Assembly (NCBI GenBank): GCA_034401795.1 | Contig: CM067369.1 | Coordinates: 85,073,129-85,137,128, forward strand | Source of the DNA: Chaetoderma sp. LZ-2023a | Taxonomy: Eukaryota > Mollusca > Caudofoveata > Chaetodermatida > Chaetodermatidae | DNA: 64,000 nucleotides | Direction of reading: 5' to 3' | Shown here: piece by piece, positions 51,000 to 60,225 of the stretch | Layout: every line of letters begins with the position of its first letter | Position numbering within the stretch: the stretch's first letter is position 1 | Position numbers and translations under genes: made by a program | The notes under the pieces: model-generated | Databases searched by the model: none | The model's input: only the letters and a program-made list of their open reading frames with translations | Told to the model about the DNA's origin: nothing

Positions 51000-51700
51000 A
51001 ACTAGGTCCTCCAAGATGGCCACCAAGTTCCCTCATACAAACTTGTGTTAGCTCTTGCCCTAGATGATCTTTCATGACTTTTGAATCAATCCCCTAAGCG
51101 GTTTCAGAGATTGCTGAAGACATTTTGAAAAATTTGCCAAAATCCAAATTGGCCGATCAGCTCCGTTTGAACAAACTTGGATCTCTATGCCCTAAAGATG
51201 CTTCCTGTGACATATATTTGAAATATATTTGAAATCAGCTGAGTGGTTCTCAAAAGGAAGAGATTTTAAATTACTATTGCTTTACTAACATCCCATATGG
51301 CCGCTAAACATGCTACATTTTGATTGATCCATGGTGGCATGTTTTTTGAAGAATCAACTTCCCTTGAACAAACTTCAATGGCCCTTAATCCTTAATCATA
51401 TCTCCAAAATTTTGGCGCTATTCATCCCGCGGTTCTGGAGGTCATTTTCACGAAAACTAGGTCATCCAAGACAGGCGCCTTGAACAAACTCGGTTCATCC
51501 GTTTCACTAGATGATGTTTCATGAGTTTTGAAACGATCCCTACAGCGGTTTCGGAAAGAATTTTTAAAGATATTTCTAAAAGTCAGCTATAATCTAAGAT
51601 AGCTGCCAGTAAAATTGGCCGATCGGCTTCGTTTGAACAAACTTGGATTTGTATACCATAAGGATGAATCCTGCTAAATATAAAATGTTAGTCATGGTCT
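51000..51700. repeat. Related array, (A/G)GATGGCC type, diverged
   Basis: Two copies of CGTTTGAACAAACTTGGAT (about 51165 and 51635), plus AAACTAGGTCCTCCAAGATG and AAACTAGGTCATCCAAGAC. A second version of the ~150-bp repeat type. Confidence 0.65.
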
Positions 51701-51901
51701 AACCGTACCTGGCCTAATAATTATTATTTATTAATATAAATTCCTTACAAAGGTTAATTCAATAATTGATGCTGTATTGTTCAGTTTATATAAATCGTTC
51801 ATACATTACTAAGAATCTCACAACATGTTCTAAAACACGCTTTTCTGTCAAAAATTGAAATCCGGACACATTCATCACTTTCATTCCAAGTTATTGTCAC
51901 T

Positions 51902-52140
51902 TTAACCCTTTAATGGTCAAGCCGGCCAAAACCAGCCTCTGTTATGCTTTAGTGGAATGTCTATTCACAGGCCAAGAGAATACAATTTTTGAAAATTTAC
52001 CACTGGAATGACTGGCTCGATAACCGAGCCAGTCATTCCAGTGATAAAGTTTCAAAAATTGTATTCTCTTGGCCTGTAAATGGACATTCAATAGCCAGAT
52101 ATTTTAATTTTCTTGATCAAATTTGACCTTCAAGGGTTAA
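51902..52140. mobile_element. TTAA-family 1 element, best-preserved copy
   Basis: 239 bp from TTAACCCTTTAATGGTCAAG to TTTGACCTTCAAGGGTTAA, inverted ends with TTAA at each edge. Nearly perfect inner palindrome of ~130 bp around GACTGGCTCGATAACCGAGC. Confidence 0.86.
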
Positions 52141-52253
52141 ACATTAAATCAGCTTCAATGTTACACACCGGAATATATATCAAATTGAAATTAGTTTTCA
52201 AAATTGGGCCTTTTGTGTTGAAAGGCTTAAACACATGCTGTTGCACTCATTAC

Positions 52254-52408
52254 CTGTCCTTTGCGGAATTTATGGACATTTTTAGTCGAGAAAATCAGGG
52301 CACGGTTTCCAGAATCACCATGGCTACCAATCATGTTCACAGAGACTTGGGCATCAGTCTCAGCTGCCCATCTATCACCGGTGTACACTTGGACTATGTA
52401 ATGGGTTA
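52254..52408 (-). CDS. LOXHD1: PLAT exon 6 (domain c, first half)
   Basis: The acceptor ctttcag precedes TAACCCATTACATAG and the donor is GGACAG|gtaatg. The 155 bp complete a Val codon, then read THYIVQVYTGDRWAAETDAQ through a GSHGDSGNRAL turn and end FRKGQ. This is a textbook PLAT opening, with the paired V-x-T-G and N-M-x-G strands. Domain c is encoded in two exons, unlike domains b and d. The best-preserved TTAA-family element sits about 110 bp downstream of its donor. Confidence 0.87.
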
Positions 52409-52454
52409 CTGAAAGCAGATGTAATATATTATGGTTTACATTTTACATTCTGGA

Positions 52455-52560
52455 CCTTCTGAATATTTTGAAAACAATTTGACTGAAAGTTGTTGGTGCT
52501 TAGCCACCAACAGCTTTCAGTCAGATTGTTTTCAAAATATTCAGTATATCCACAGTTAAA
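52455..52560. repeat. H hairpin core
   Basis: GAATATTTTGAAAACAATTT, GACTGAAAGTTGTTGGTGC and the return arm CACCAACAGCTTTCAGTCAG, ATTGTTTTCAAAATATTC. An almost perfect hairpin with compensated base changes. Confidence 0.72.
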
Positions 52561-52699
52561 CTGCATGAAAGATTTGTCTGTAGAAATTCAGCAAGCAGAC
52601 AATTAAATGACTCAGTAGTCAATAAATTATACTATAATATTCATAATATTGATCTACAGTACAGTTAAAAATAACTTAACAAGTTTTCAAAACAAAGTA

Positions 52700-52930
52700 A
52701 AATGATTCAAAATATTCAACAACTTATCTGTATAGTTTTCTGGAAATTGAGATTCAGAGAGCACAGGAATCAAATGATCCCAACATGGGCAATGTATGAG
52801 TGGAGCTTAGCTGGAGGTGTGTAGGGCATAGCAAAAACTGGATTCCTCAATCGGATTGGAAGACATTGCTGTCTAATTACTTCCAATCAGATTATGTTCA
52901 AAATATTCAACAGAACATTTCTTACATCGT
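52700..52930 (-). mobile_element. H-family end joined to a second hairpin relic
   Basis: TTCAAAATATTCAACAACTT, TAGTTTTCTGGAAATTGAG and GCAAAAACTGGATTCCTCAA (the family end), followed by a TTGGAAGACATTGCTGTC / TTCAAAATATTCAACAGAAC piece like 21478-21565. Confidence 0.65.
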
Positions 52931-53063
52931 CTTCAAAATTGTACTAACTAACATGTTATAGTTTTTGAAACTTATTTATGGGCTGTAGTGTATGATTACG
53001 AGTCGAAAACTAGGAACACATCATGGGCACTTGAAATGAGGACAGTTTCTCTATTACTATTAC

Positions 53064-53196
53064 CTGGTGAGACCGCCAGACCATCTTTGAGAACTGGGAA
53101 TTCTCGCACCATGTCATAGACCTCAAAGTCTTGTGAGGTGAGATGAGAGGTATCAAATTCATAAACAATCTGACTTGACTGATCAGTTATTTTAAT
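53064..53196 (-). CDS. LOXHD1: PLAT exon 5 (domain b, last part)
   Basis: The acceptor tttttcag precedes ATTAAAATAACTG and the donor is TCACCAG|gtaata. The 133 bp read IKITDQSSQIVYEFDTSH, then an acidic segment, then a REFPVL end. The usual Cys-x-Arg-Trp closing strand is degenerate here (FDTSHL). Exon 12 has the same length and phases (0 in, 1 out), supporting duplication of a 3-exon domain. Confidence 0.85.
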
Positions 53197-53219
53197 CTGA
53201 AAAAGACACGATTAATTCT

Positions 53220-53460
53220 TTAAAACTTACCTGATGAAAACGGCCAATACCAGCTGCTGTAGTGGTCTTGAGGAATGTCCATTTTCTGCCCAAGTATTGA
53301 CTATTTTTGAAAATTTTAACGATGGAATGACTGGCTCAATAACTGAGCCAGTTATTCCAAAGGTAAATTTTCAAAAATAGCCTTCTCTTGGCCTGCAAAT
53401 GGAAATTCAATAAGCAAATATTTTAATTTTGTTGACCAAATTTACTCATTGACGGGTTAA
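53220..53460. mobile_element. TTAA-family 1 hairpin element
   Basis: Left TTAAAACTTACCTGATGAAA, palindrome GACTGGCTCAATAACTGAGC, right TTTACTCATTGACGGGTTAA. It begins 24 bp upstream of exon 5's acceptor (transcript sense), so the splice branch region is partly transposon-derived. Confidence 0.8.
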
Positions 53461-53528
53461 AGCTGAACATTGGTCAAGAAAATCTAGTTTTTAGCTGCGG
53501 GTAGCATCTCCATAAACCATTATGTTCC

Positions 53529-53603
53529 TTTAGCCAGCCAGCCAGGCTCCCTTTAGCCAGCCAGCCAGCCAGCCAGCCAGCCAGACAGACAGACAGACAG
53601 ACA
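53529..53603. repeat. Microsatellite (AGCC)n-(AGAC)n
   Basis: CCAGCCAGCC units followed by ACAGACAGAC units. Same composition type as 21700-21770. Confidence 0.92.
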
Positions 53604-53713
53604 TACAATATACAACAGTTTTCTTGTATGCTTGGCTTGAAAATGAGATATTGGGAATTCATAGGTGAAAGGAATAATATTGAATGGAAATGTCATGTAT
53701 ATGAATGTATCAT

Positions 53714-53807
53714 TTAACCATTTAATGGTCAAACCAGCCCTAACTGGCCAGTCCAATGGTCTTGGAGAATGTCTATTTGCAGACCAAGAAAACTATTTTA
53801 AAAACAA
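53714..53807. mobile_element. Left half of a TTAA-family 1 element
   Basis: TTTAACCATTTAATGGTCAA to GCAGACCAAGAAAACTATTT, then cut by the AAGATGG-type repeat. The right half (GCAAATTGACATTTCTCAAG to GTTAAAGGGTTAA) lies at about 55114-55199. Confidence 0.72.
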
Positions 53808-53987
53808 GAGGCTCACCTGGACCATTAGCATCTGAACTATTTGCATTTAAAATAGACATGGATAATTTTTGGAAAATCCAAGATGGCCATAAAACAAAAT
53901 TGACCTATCAAATTCTCGATTGTTTTCTTGAAGCTGATCGTCATAGGATCATTCCATCGAAATTTGGTTGAAATTGAGCCATTGATT

Positions 53988-54029
<42 letters not shown>

Positions 54030-54061
54030 TGGTAGTGGTAGTGGTAGTGGTAGTGGTAGTG

Positions 54062-54098
<37 letters not shown>

Positions 54099-54106
54099 TG
54101 GTAGTG

Positions 54107-54143
<37 letters not shown>

Positions 54144-54145
54144 TG

Positions 54146-54240
<95 letters not shown>

Positions 54241-55113
54241 TGTACATTAAGTGAAAGCTTCTGGAATTTCTTTTTGAAAATCCAAGATGGCCATCGGAAA
54301 AATTAACCAATTAAAATCCTTTATTCAACTTCGGAAGCATATGGTCATAGGATGCTTCCAGCCAGGTTTCATTGATATCTGGCCATTGGTTAAGGAGTAG
54401 CGTTTTAAAGAATTTCTGGAAATCTTTTGGAAAATCCAAGATGGCTCTTGAAAAATTGACCAATCAAAATTCTCATTAGAACTCTTGAAGCTTATCACCA
54501 TAGGATCATTCCAACCAAATTTTGTTGAAATCGGGAAATTGATTAAGGGTAGTATTTTTAAAGATTTCTGGAAAATACAAGATTTACACAATTTTCCGAA
54601 AATCCAAGATGGCCACTGGAAAAATTGAAACAATCAAAATTCTGTAGAGATTTTTTAAGTCTACCGCACTAGAGTCTTTCCAGCCAAGTCTGGTTCAAAT
54701 CGCACAAGAAGTTAATTAGCAGTAGTGTCTTAAATGATTTCCTGCCATTTTTCGGAAAATTCAAGATGGCCACCAAACAAACTGACCAATCAAAATTCTT
54801 TATAAAGTTATGAAGCCTATCCCCATAAGGTCATTCCAGCCACATTAGGTAGAAATCTGCCCAGCAGTTAATGAAGAGTAGCATTTTGACAATTTCTGGT
54901 AGATTTTTCATAAAATTGAATATTTTCGCCCAAAAAATTGAGCAATCAAAATTCTGTGTACATGTTCTGAAGCCTACCCCAAATTGGATCCTTCCAGCCA
55001 CATTAGGTTGAAATCCGTCAAACAGTTAATGAGTAGTGTTTTTAAGTTAAAAGATGTCAGCCAGATGGACAGCTGAACGGACGGACGGTGGACGGTCGGC
55101 ATGGCATAAGCTC
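53808..55113. repeat. AAGATGG-type repeat element with internal array and large trinucleotide tract
   Basis: Starts AAGAGGCTCACCTGGACCAT and ends ACGGACGGTGGACGG, GGCATGGCATAAGCTCAATT. Units carrying TCCAAGATGG recur near 53876, 54281, 54435, 54605 and 54760. It interrupts a TTAA-family 1 copy, so both its borders are defined. Confidence 0.82.
53989..54241. repeat. (GTA)n/(GTG GTA)n microsatellite, ~250 bp
   Basis: About 84 trinucleotide units (GTA with GTGGTA interruptions in three clusters). It sits inside a unit of the AAGATGG array, near the word GATTAAGTAGTAG. The poly-Val and poly-Tyr frames across it are artefacts. Confidence 0.97.
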
Positions 55114-55364
55114 AATTGTCTTCTCTCAGTCCGCAAATTGACATTTCTCAAGATCACAGCAGAAGCCGGCTTTGTTTAGCATGGCTGTTAAAGGGTTAAG
55201 CTAGAGTTTATATATTATTTCTGTCCAGTGGAAAGTTTTACAAATATTCTTCTGTCTTCTTTCTCAAGTCAACTGTGGAAGCCATTTTTTTCAGGGATTA
55301 AAAATTAATGTTTTAACCCTTTTAGATCAAAAAATGAAAAATTATTTTTGGAGTAAAAAACATT

Positions 55365-55460
55365 TTGTTGAATATTTTGAAACTAATTTGACTGGGAGTG
55401 GTTGCTGCCTATCAACAGGTTCTAGTTAATTTAGTTTAAAAATCTTCCAACAGCTTAGCT
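55365..55460. repeat. H hairpin core
   Basis: TTGTTGAATATTTTGAAACT, GACTGGGAGTGGTTGCTGCC, return arm GTTAATTTAGTTTAAAAATC. Confidence 0.65.
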
Positions 55461-55563
55461 GTATAGTAGTCTTGTAATTGACATGGGACTTTCAAAGAGT
55501 AGACTGTTATTAAACAGACAAAATCAGGCCACATAATGTGGAAAAGAGACATGTTTTCCTTAC

Positions 55564-55650
55564 CTCGTCTATGACCCAAGTCTGCCAACTTGCAGGGTCA
55601 TCCCGACACAGACGTATTTTGTACAATTCGCCGAGGTCACCAAGCTTTAG
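55564..55650 (-). CDS. LOXHD1: PLAT exon 4 (domain b, middle)
   Basis: The acceptor gtttag precedes CTAAAGCTTGGTGACC and the donor is GACGAG|gtaagg. Exactly 29 codons, phase 0 at both ends: LKLGDLGELYKIRLCRDD, then a Trp-rich tail. This is the PLAT strand with the K-I-R motif followed by a variable loop. Exon 11 (20954-21040) is also 87 bp, phase 0/0, with the same G-D-x-x-K-I-R-L core, so the two are duplicate modules. Confidence 0.87.
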
Positions 55651-56170
55651 CTAAACAACAAGAATAAAACAACAATAAAACAAAACCTTCAATAACAATG
55701 TTATTTGTGTGAGCTTGAGTAAATCTAAGCGGGTCTGCGCAGACTAAGGCCGTGTTCTCACTAGTGAGTTAATTAGCAATAACACCAAACATCAGTATGG
55801 CGTTATTTTTTATTAACTCTCCAGTGAGAAGACTGCCTTAGTGATGTGTCTCGCATTGCTCATTGAGCCTTATTTGTCGAGTTTCGATCATTGGGCTCAG
55901 GCGATAAGCCGTACCTAATGTAGGAGAGATTGATCCATCCCTCTCACCCACCTCCATCCTTCCCTCATTCCTCCTCCTCCCTGTCCATTCCTCCCTCTTT
56001 CTAGTCTATCATCTCTCCTGGTTGAGACAAATTTCTGAGACTATTGGCCTAAGCTACATCTAAGTCTAGGTATCCCTTAGTGTTCAAGGAGTGTCTTTGG
56101 AAGCTGAATCATTGGGCTCTATGTGTTTTTTCGCTTGTGTTTTGAATATGATGTCCTGTGCAAGGGGGGA
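55651..56170. other. Unassigned intron sequence
   Basis: Includes a CT-rich tract (55930-56010: CCTCCATCC, TCCTCCTCC). No exon between exons 4 and 3. Confidence 0.5.
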
Positions 56171-56406
56171 GTTAAGTGTTTAATGGTCAAGCCGTCCAAA
56201 GCATCTTCTGCATTGGTTGTGGGAAATGTCTATTTACAGGCCACGCGAAAACTATATATGACGATTTGTCACTGCAATGGTCAGCCTGATAATAGAGCCA
56301 GTTATTTCAGTGGTAAAAATTTTTACAAAGTTTTCCCTCGGCCTAGAAATGTACATTCACTAAGCAAAGATTGTGGTTTTCCTGAACAATCTTGACCATT
56401 AAATTA
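56171..56406. mobile_element. TTAA-family 1 hairpin element
   Basis: GTTAAGTGTTTAATGGTCAA to GAACAATCTTGACCATTAAA, with a decayed palindrome (CAGCCTGATAATAGAGCC). Confidence 0.75.
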
Positions 56407-56434
56407 CTATTTAGTTTTATTGATTCTGCCTCAC

Positions 56435-56598
56435 CTCTATGTCATTAGTTTCACCCGGGTGAAAGGGAGCAGCATCATCAATTGTAAGTTCCACATTGTC
56501 ACTTTCCATCCGCTCACCATAAACAGTTAGAAATGTTGCCATTTGATTCGCAACATTAGATTTTTCTGATGTCTTCACGTGCAGAGTATAAACATCTC
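56435..56598 (-). CDS. LOXHD1: PLAT exon 3 (domain b, first part)
   Basis: The acceptor gtttcag precedes GAGATGTTTATAC and the donor is GACATAGAG|gtgagg. The 164 bp read G-DVYTLHVKTSEKSNV and on to PFHPGETNDIE, a PLAT start (first strand, the LTVYGE strand, then the basic/acidic turn). A TTAA-flanked hairpin element ends less than 35 bp past the donor, yet the splice site is intact. It corresponds in length and position to exon 10 (170 bp) of domain d. Confidence 0.86.
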
Positions 56599-56740
56599 CT
56601 GAAACGAACACAAAATTATATTAAGATGAAAAAGATTACGGTTCTGTCAATTCCATTAGTCTATTTATAAACATAAACAAGGCTTTCAGTTCATTCCATA
56701 TTTCTCGATATGAACACACGTGTAATATTCAACGAAAGAT

Positions 56741-57150
56741 TTTAATGGACCTTTCCAGTTTTAGCTATTCCCCGCCCATCTCTAGCTAAGCTCCACCCAC
56801 ACCTCGCTCGTGTTGGGATCGATCGATCTCTGAACACCCTGACCATCAATTTCCAAAAAACTGCACAGGCAAGCTGTTGAATATTTTGAAACTAATGTGA
56901 CTGGGTGCTGTTGCTGCCTAAGGCAGCAACAGCGTCCAGTCAAATTAGTTTCAAAATATTCAACGTGTTTATTAAATAGCAAAGAATTACAAATACATAC
57001 AATCCATACAACGTGTCAGACTGTTTGAGATTTGATGGTCTATATGGAACCCTTTGTGACGTAAGCAGTGTGACATCATCATACACGCTGAGACGATTAT
57101 GACGTCATATGAAGTCAGGCAATAGATTGATACTCTAGAAAGGTGAATTG
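56741..57150 (+). mobile_element. H-family element, near full length
   Basis: AATGGACCTTTCCAGTTTTA, CCCCGCCCATCTCTAGCTAA, GGGATCGATCGATCTCTGAA, GACTGGGTGCTGTTGCTGCC / GGCAGCAACAGCGTCCAGTC, then AAATACATACAATCCATACA and GATACTCTAGAAAGGTGAAT. Best full-hairpin copy. Confidence 0.82.
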
Positions 57151-57159
57151 GTTAGATAA

Positions 57160-57840
57160 TGCATAAGAAATATTTTCATTGTTGAGATAACGCGTAATAA
57201 TAATCCCACATGCCCCATAACACTGAAAATATTTCCTAGCAATGACGATGATTTTATGTAAAGAAGATGTGATACGTTATGTTGTTTATTTAAAATTTGT
57301 ATATATACTACCAACTAGCTATGAAATACGTTTGTAAATTTGCACGATAGATGCAGAAATTTTACAAGCTGGATTAAAAGCAATTAGAAGCCGAAATAAC
57401 GATGTTTTGTTTGTCATTATTTTTTGTGCCTCATTGGTCAGACCTCTTAGCAAGTGATGTGTCACAACGATGAAAATGAACAGCACATTACAAAATGGTG
57501 TATTCAAACTGATTTTAGGGATGGACTTTATTGGAAAAATTATCAAAATATCAGTTATTTTTAGAAAAATATTTGAGCATTAAATGGTTAAATGTGACAT
57601 AATACATTTGAGTGTATGTTGACATCCTTAAAGGGATACTAATCTCATTTTAAATGTTGAATTGTATGGATAGATTATGGTATATCGGTTCCATATCATT
57701 CACTTTTTGGCACATTCATTTATTTGTATTATAATTTTCTGCATTCTAACATCGAGTTGATGTTGACTTGTAGTCACCGCCATTTTGTCTCCTCAAGCGA
57801 TAATGCGGGGATGATTGGAATGTACCAATAGTATGCAAGA
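57160..57840. other. Unassigned intron sequence
   Basis: AT-rich, no exon or named repeat. Short open frames here look random. Confidence 0.5.
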
Positions 57841-57844
57841 CATA

Positions 57845-57925
57845 TCATGTTGAATATTTTGAAACTAATTTGACTGGAAGTTGTTGCTGCCTATGTCAAA
57901 TTAGTTTCAAAACACTCAAAAGCTT
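57845..57925. repeat. H hairpin core
   Basis: GTTGAATATTTTGAAACTAA, GACTGGAAGTTGTTGCTGCC, return arm GTCAAATTAGTTTCAAAACA. Confidence 0.68.
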
Positions 57926-57984
57926 ATCTGTGTGGTTGCTTTTACAGCATGCTACAAAACTATAAATGGCAAGAAGTAGGCTGG

Positions 57985-58262
57985 TTTGATTAGCATCTAT
58001 CGAGTCACTGATTCCAGGTCCCATGATTCAACCCATATCTAGGCTGGTTTTATTTCAGTCTATTATTGGTAACTTCCCCAGTTTTTACACTGGTACCCAT
58101 TTATACTTCTGGGTTGAGAGAGGCAAGGAGTGAAGGCGATTAGTCATGTTTCCAATGACTGCGAGATAGTGCACAGTTCAGGCATGAACCAGGTTCTCCG
58201 GTTAAATAGTCCCGAGTGTTGGCCACTACACCAAGCTGCAGCCTCCTATAAATGACACCTCT
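57985..58262 (-). mobile_element. Probable tRNA-derived SINE
   Basis: On the minus strand from 58250 the head reads GCAGCTTGGTGTAGTGGCCA with an A-box-like TGGTGTAGTGG, then GAACCTGGTTCATGCC with a B-box-like GGTTCATGCC about 47 bp later. The body CAACCCAGAAGTATAAATGG, GTACCAGTGTAAAAACTGGG resembles a conserved SINE body word seen in several marine animals (from memory). Confidence 0.55.
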
Positions 58263-58484
58263 AGGATTGAGCATATATACCGAGACATATAGTTTAGGGT
58301 TTGTCTGATTAGCTGAAAAGAAGTGCAAGATCAACATTATAGCTTAGAGAAATGTATTGACATTTAGCTATGAAAGCCTGAATAGCCTTTTTTTTATAGC
58401 ATGATAAAAATCTAAACATGCTGTGCATAGTTTGGGTGGCATGTTTTATCACCTGAATGAAATGTACATGATGTGTTTTCTTTT

Positions 58485-58855
58485 AATTGAGGAATCCCGT
58501 TTCTCAGTCAACCATATGTCATCATAATGAACTGCGTCACTTGTAGGCTGATGTTATAATTAATTATGTCATGAATGACATGATTTAGTCTGTCAAGTTG
58601 TACGAATTGTATGTCTTTACTATTTAATAAACGTTCTGTTGAATATTTTGAAACTAATTTGACTGGGCTCTGTTGCTGCCAGACAACCCAGTCAAATTAG
58701 TTTTAAAATTTTCAACAGTATACCTGTCAGTGTATAGTTTTCTGGAAATTGAGATTCAGCGAGTGCATGGATTGATTGATCCCAATACGGGTAAAGTGTG
58801 GGTGAAAGCTAGCTAGAGATGGGTGTGGCATAGCTAAAACTGGATTCCTGCATTT
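58485..58855 (-). mobile_element. H-family element, near full length
   Basis: Minus-strand copy: AATTGAGGAATCCCGTTTCT at the left, tail GTCATCATAATGAACTGCGT, hairpin GTTGAATATTTTGAAACTAA / TTAGTTTTAAAATTTTCAAC, GTATAGTTTTCTGGAAATTG, right end GCTAAAACTGGATTCCTGCA. Confidence 0.78.
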
Positions 58856-59136
58856 GGGCATGACATTTACTGTCATGGATCGTGAGGGTGGGTGTATTCT
58901 AAAGACATGCTAGACGCTGGGCATTTTGGTATTTGCATACATAACCCTCCAAACAACTGACACAGTAGGGAAACATTAGAACCATGACTAAGGCCTACTA
59001 ACACCATAGATTCTCTTGGAATTAAACAACTAATGTGACTAGCTTTAACCCACCTGCTATCTGTGTCTATTATGATCCCGATTTGACAATAATAGGAGAA
59101 AAGGTGTTGTTGTGATTATCACAAATTCATACTAAC

Positions 59137-59246
59137 CTATAATATCAGTGGGTTCAGCGGGTGGCTCTTCAGCCTGGTCCTCATGTTCTTCTGAAGGGAG
59201 CAATTCTAACGCCGTCGCACAGTCATCTTGACCAGCATCCAGCCAC
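59137..59246 (-). CDS. LOXHD1: PLAT exon 2 (end of domain a and acidic linker)
   Basis: The acceptor ttcag precedes GTGGCTGGATG and the donor is ATTATAG|gttagt. The 110 bp complete the Arg codon, then read WLDAGQDDCATALELLP and continue into a Glu/Pro-rich stretch (EEHEDQAEEPPAEPTDII). WLD closes the PLAT domain begun in exon 1, and the acidic remainder is an inter-domain linker. It ends with one base of the next codon, matching the two bases that open exon 3. No other reading frame is open through both splice sites. Confidence 0.82.
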
Positions 59247-59492
59247 CTGAACAGCGGATAACATGATGATATTTACAAAATATGTGAGATAATGAGTTCA
59301 GATCTTACAGAAGCTGTTAGAACGAAGACTGATATCAACTATGAACATAATTCTGCTAAAAACCAGCTTCGAGAAACATAATTTTCAAAATAAACACTAG
59401 ATCTCATGCTAAGGGGGAGAGCCTAAGCAGACACTCAATTAGACACCCAAGCAAGCATATCAGCCTACACTCTCCTATCATGCTTACGCACG

Positions 59493-59560
59493 CATACACA
59501 TAAACAAATGTGTGCAGTCACACATCCATATGCACGCACGCACGCACGCACGCACACTCC
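59493..59560. repeat. CA/GCAC-rich microsatellite
   Basis: CACGCATACACATAAACA, then CACGCACGCACGCACGCACA. It lies just beyond the donor of exon 1. Confidence 0.9.
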
Positions 59561-59604
59561 CAGTCCATATCCTATATAGGCCGTCACATCCACAATTTCA
59601 TCAC

Positions 59605-59765
59605 CTGTTACATTCAAAGTGGTAGACTCGTGTATCTGATTCCACCGTCTCTGTGATGATGACCTTCTCCAAGTACCATCCTTCACCAGCCTCCTTTGTA
59701 TCATGACCAATCACGAGGCTGGAGATATCTCCCAGCCATACTGCCTCGATCTGGAACTCATCCAC
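59605..59765 (-). CDS. LOXHD1: PLAT exon 1 (domain a, C-terminal half)
   Basis: On the minus strand the acceptor ctag precedes GTGGATGAG and the donor follows TGTAACAG|gtgatg. The 161 bp read as 53 codons plus two bases, starting VDEFQIEAVWLGDIS and ending VYHFECN. The next two bases, AG, complete an Arg codon with the first base of exon 2, giving the FECNRWLD end of a PLAT domain. The segment GEGWYLEKVIIT is the usual PLAT strand next to the ligand-facing edge. The exon for the first half of this domain was not found between 59766 and 64000. It probably lies outside the window, beyond LINE D. Confidence 0.86.
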
Positions 59766-59949
59766 CTAGAACGCAGATAAACAATGGAAGAATTTATTCT
59801 GTCACTCAAGTATCAGACATCATAATCGAATATGTCACCTGTAATTAGCTGATGTCGCTATCAAAATTATGTCATTCCATCAAAAAATCAGAAAGTCTGT
59901 CACAAAAGTGTGTGTATAGTAGGTCTTTGGTGAATTTATAAGTTAAGAA

Positions 59950-60030
59950 ATATTTTGTTGAATATTTTGAAACTAATTTGACTGGAAGTTGTTCCAGCCA
60001 AATTAGTTTCTAAATATTCAACAACTTACT
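59950..60030. repeat. H hairpin core
   Basis: TTGTTGAATATTTTGAAACT, GACTGGAAGTTGTTCCAGCC, AAATTAGTTTCTAAATATTC. Confidence 0.68.
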
Positions 60031-60084
60031 TGTAAATTACCGTGAATTTTGGATTCTTGGAATTCATGGGTAGTTTTTATCAAT

Positions 60085-60225
60085 TTAACCCGTAAATGGT
60101 CCTATTTTGTAAAGAACTGTTCTTATTGAATGTCCATTTGCAGGCCAAGAGAAGACTATATTTGAAAATTCCTCAAGACCACTGCAAAGGCTGGTTTTGG
60201 TAGGCTTAACCATTAAAGGGCTAAA
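60085..60225. mobile_element. Short TTAA-family 1 element
   Basis: TTAACCCGTAAATGGTC, GTCCATTTGCAGGCCAAGAG, then directly CCTCAAGACCACTGCAAAGG and GGCTTAACCATTAAAGGG. The palindrome is deleted. Confidence 0.72.

Larger units (their letters stand above)
5774..59765 (-). other. LOXHD1: LOXHD1-like tandem-PLAT gene (16 exons recovered; both ends missing)
   Basis: Sixteen minus-strand exons join in unbroken reading phase into about 744 codons of tandem PLAT domains separated by acidic linkers. PLAT domains are beta-sandwich modules that bind membranes or proteins. A protein made only of PLAT repeats is the layout of LOXHD1, a stereocilia plasma-membrane protein in vertebrates. Typical PLAT marks are visible: a Trp-Phe-Leu-Glu-Lys strand (exon 7), FPCGRWL and FECNRWL ends, and GQTD-type strands (exon 13). 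In transcript order the domains are: a (exons 1-2, C-terminal half), b (3-5), c (6-7), linker (8-9), d (10-12), e (13-14) and f (15-16, partial). No start codon, stop codon or promoter was identified. Intron sizes run up to 14 kb because transposons fill them. Naming it LOXHD1 rather than an invertebrate paralogue is inference. Confidence 0.8.

Noticed and set aside
54023-54250. Long poly-Val (plus) and poly-Tyr/His (minus) reading frames
   Set aside because: Both are translations of the GTA/GTG microsatellite. No start context or homology.
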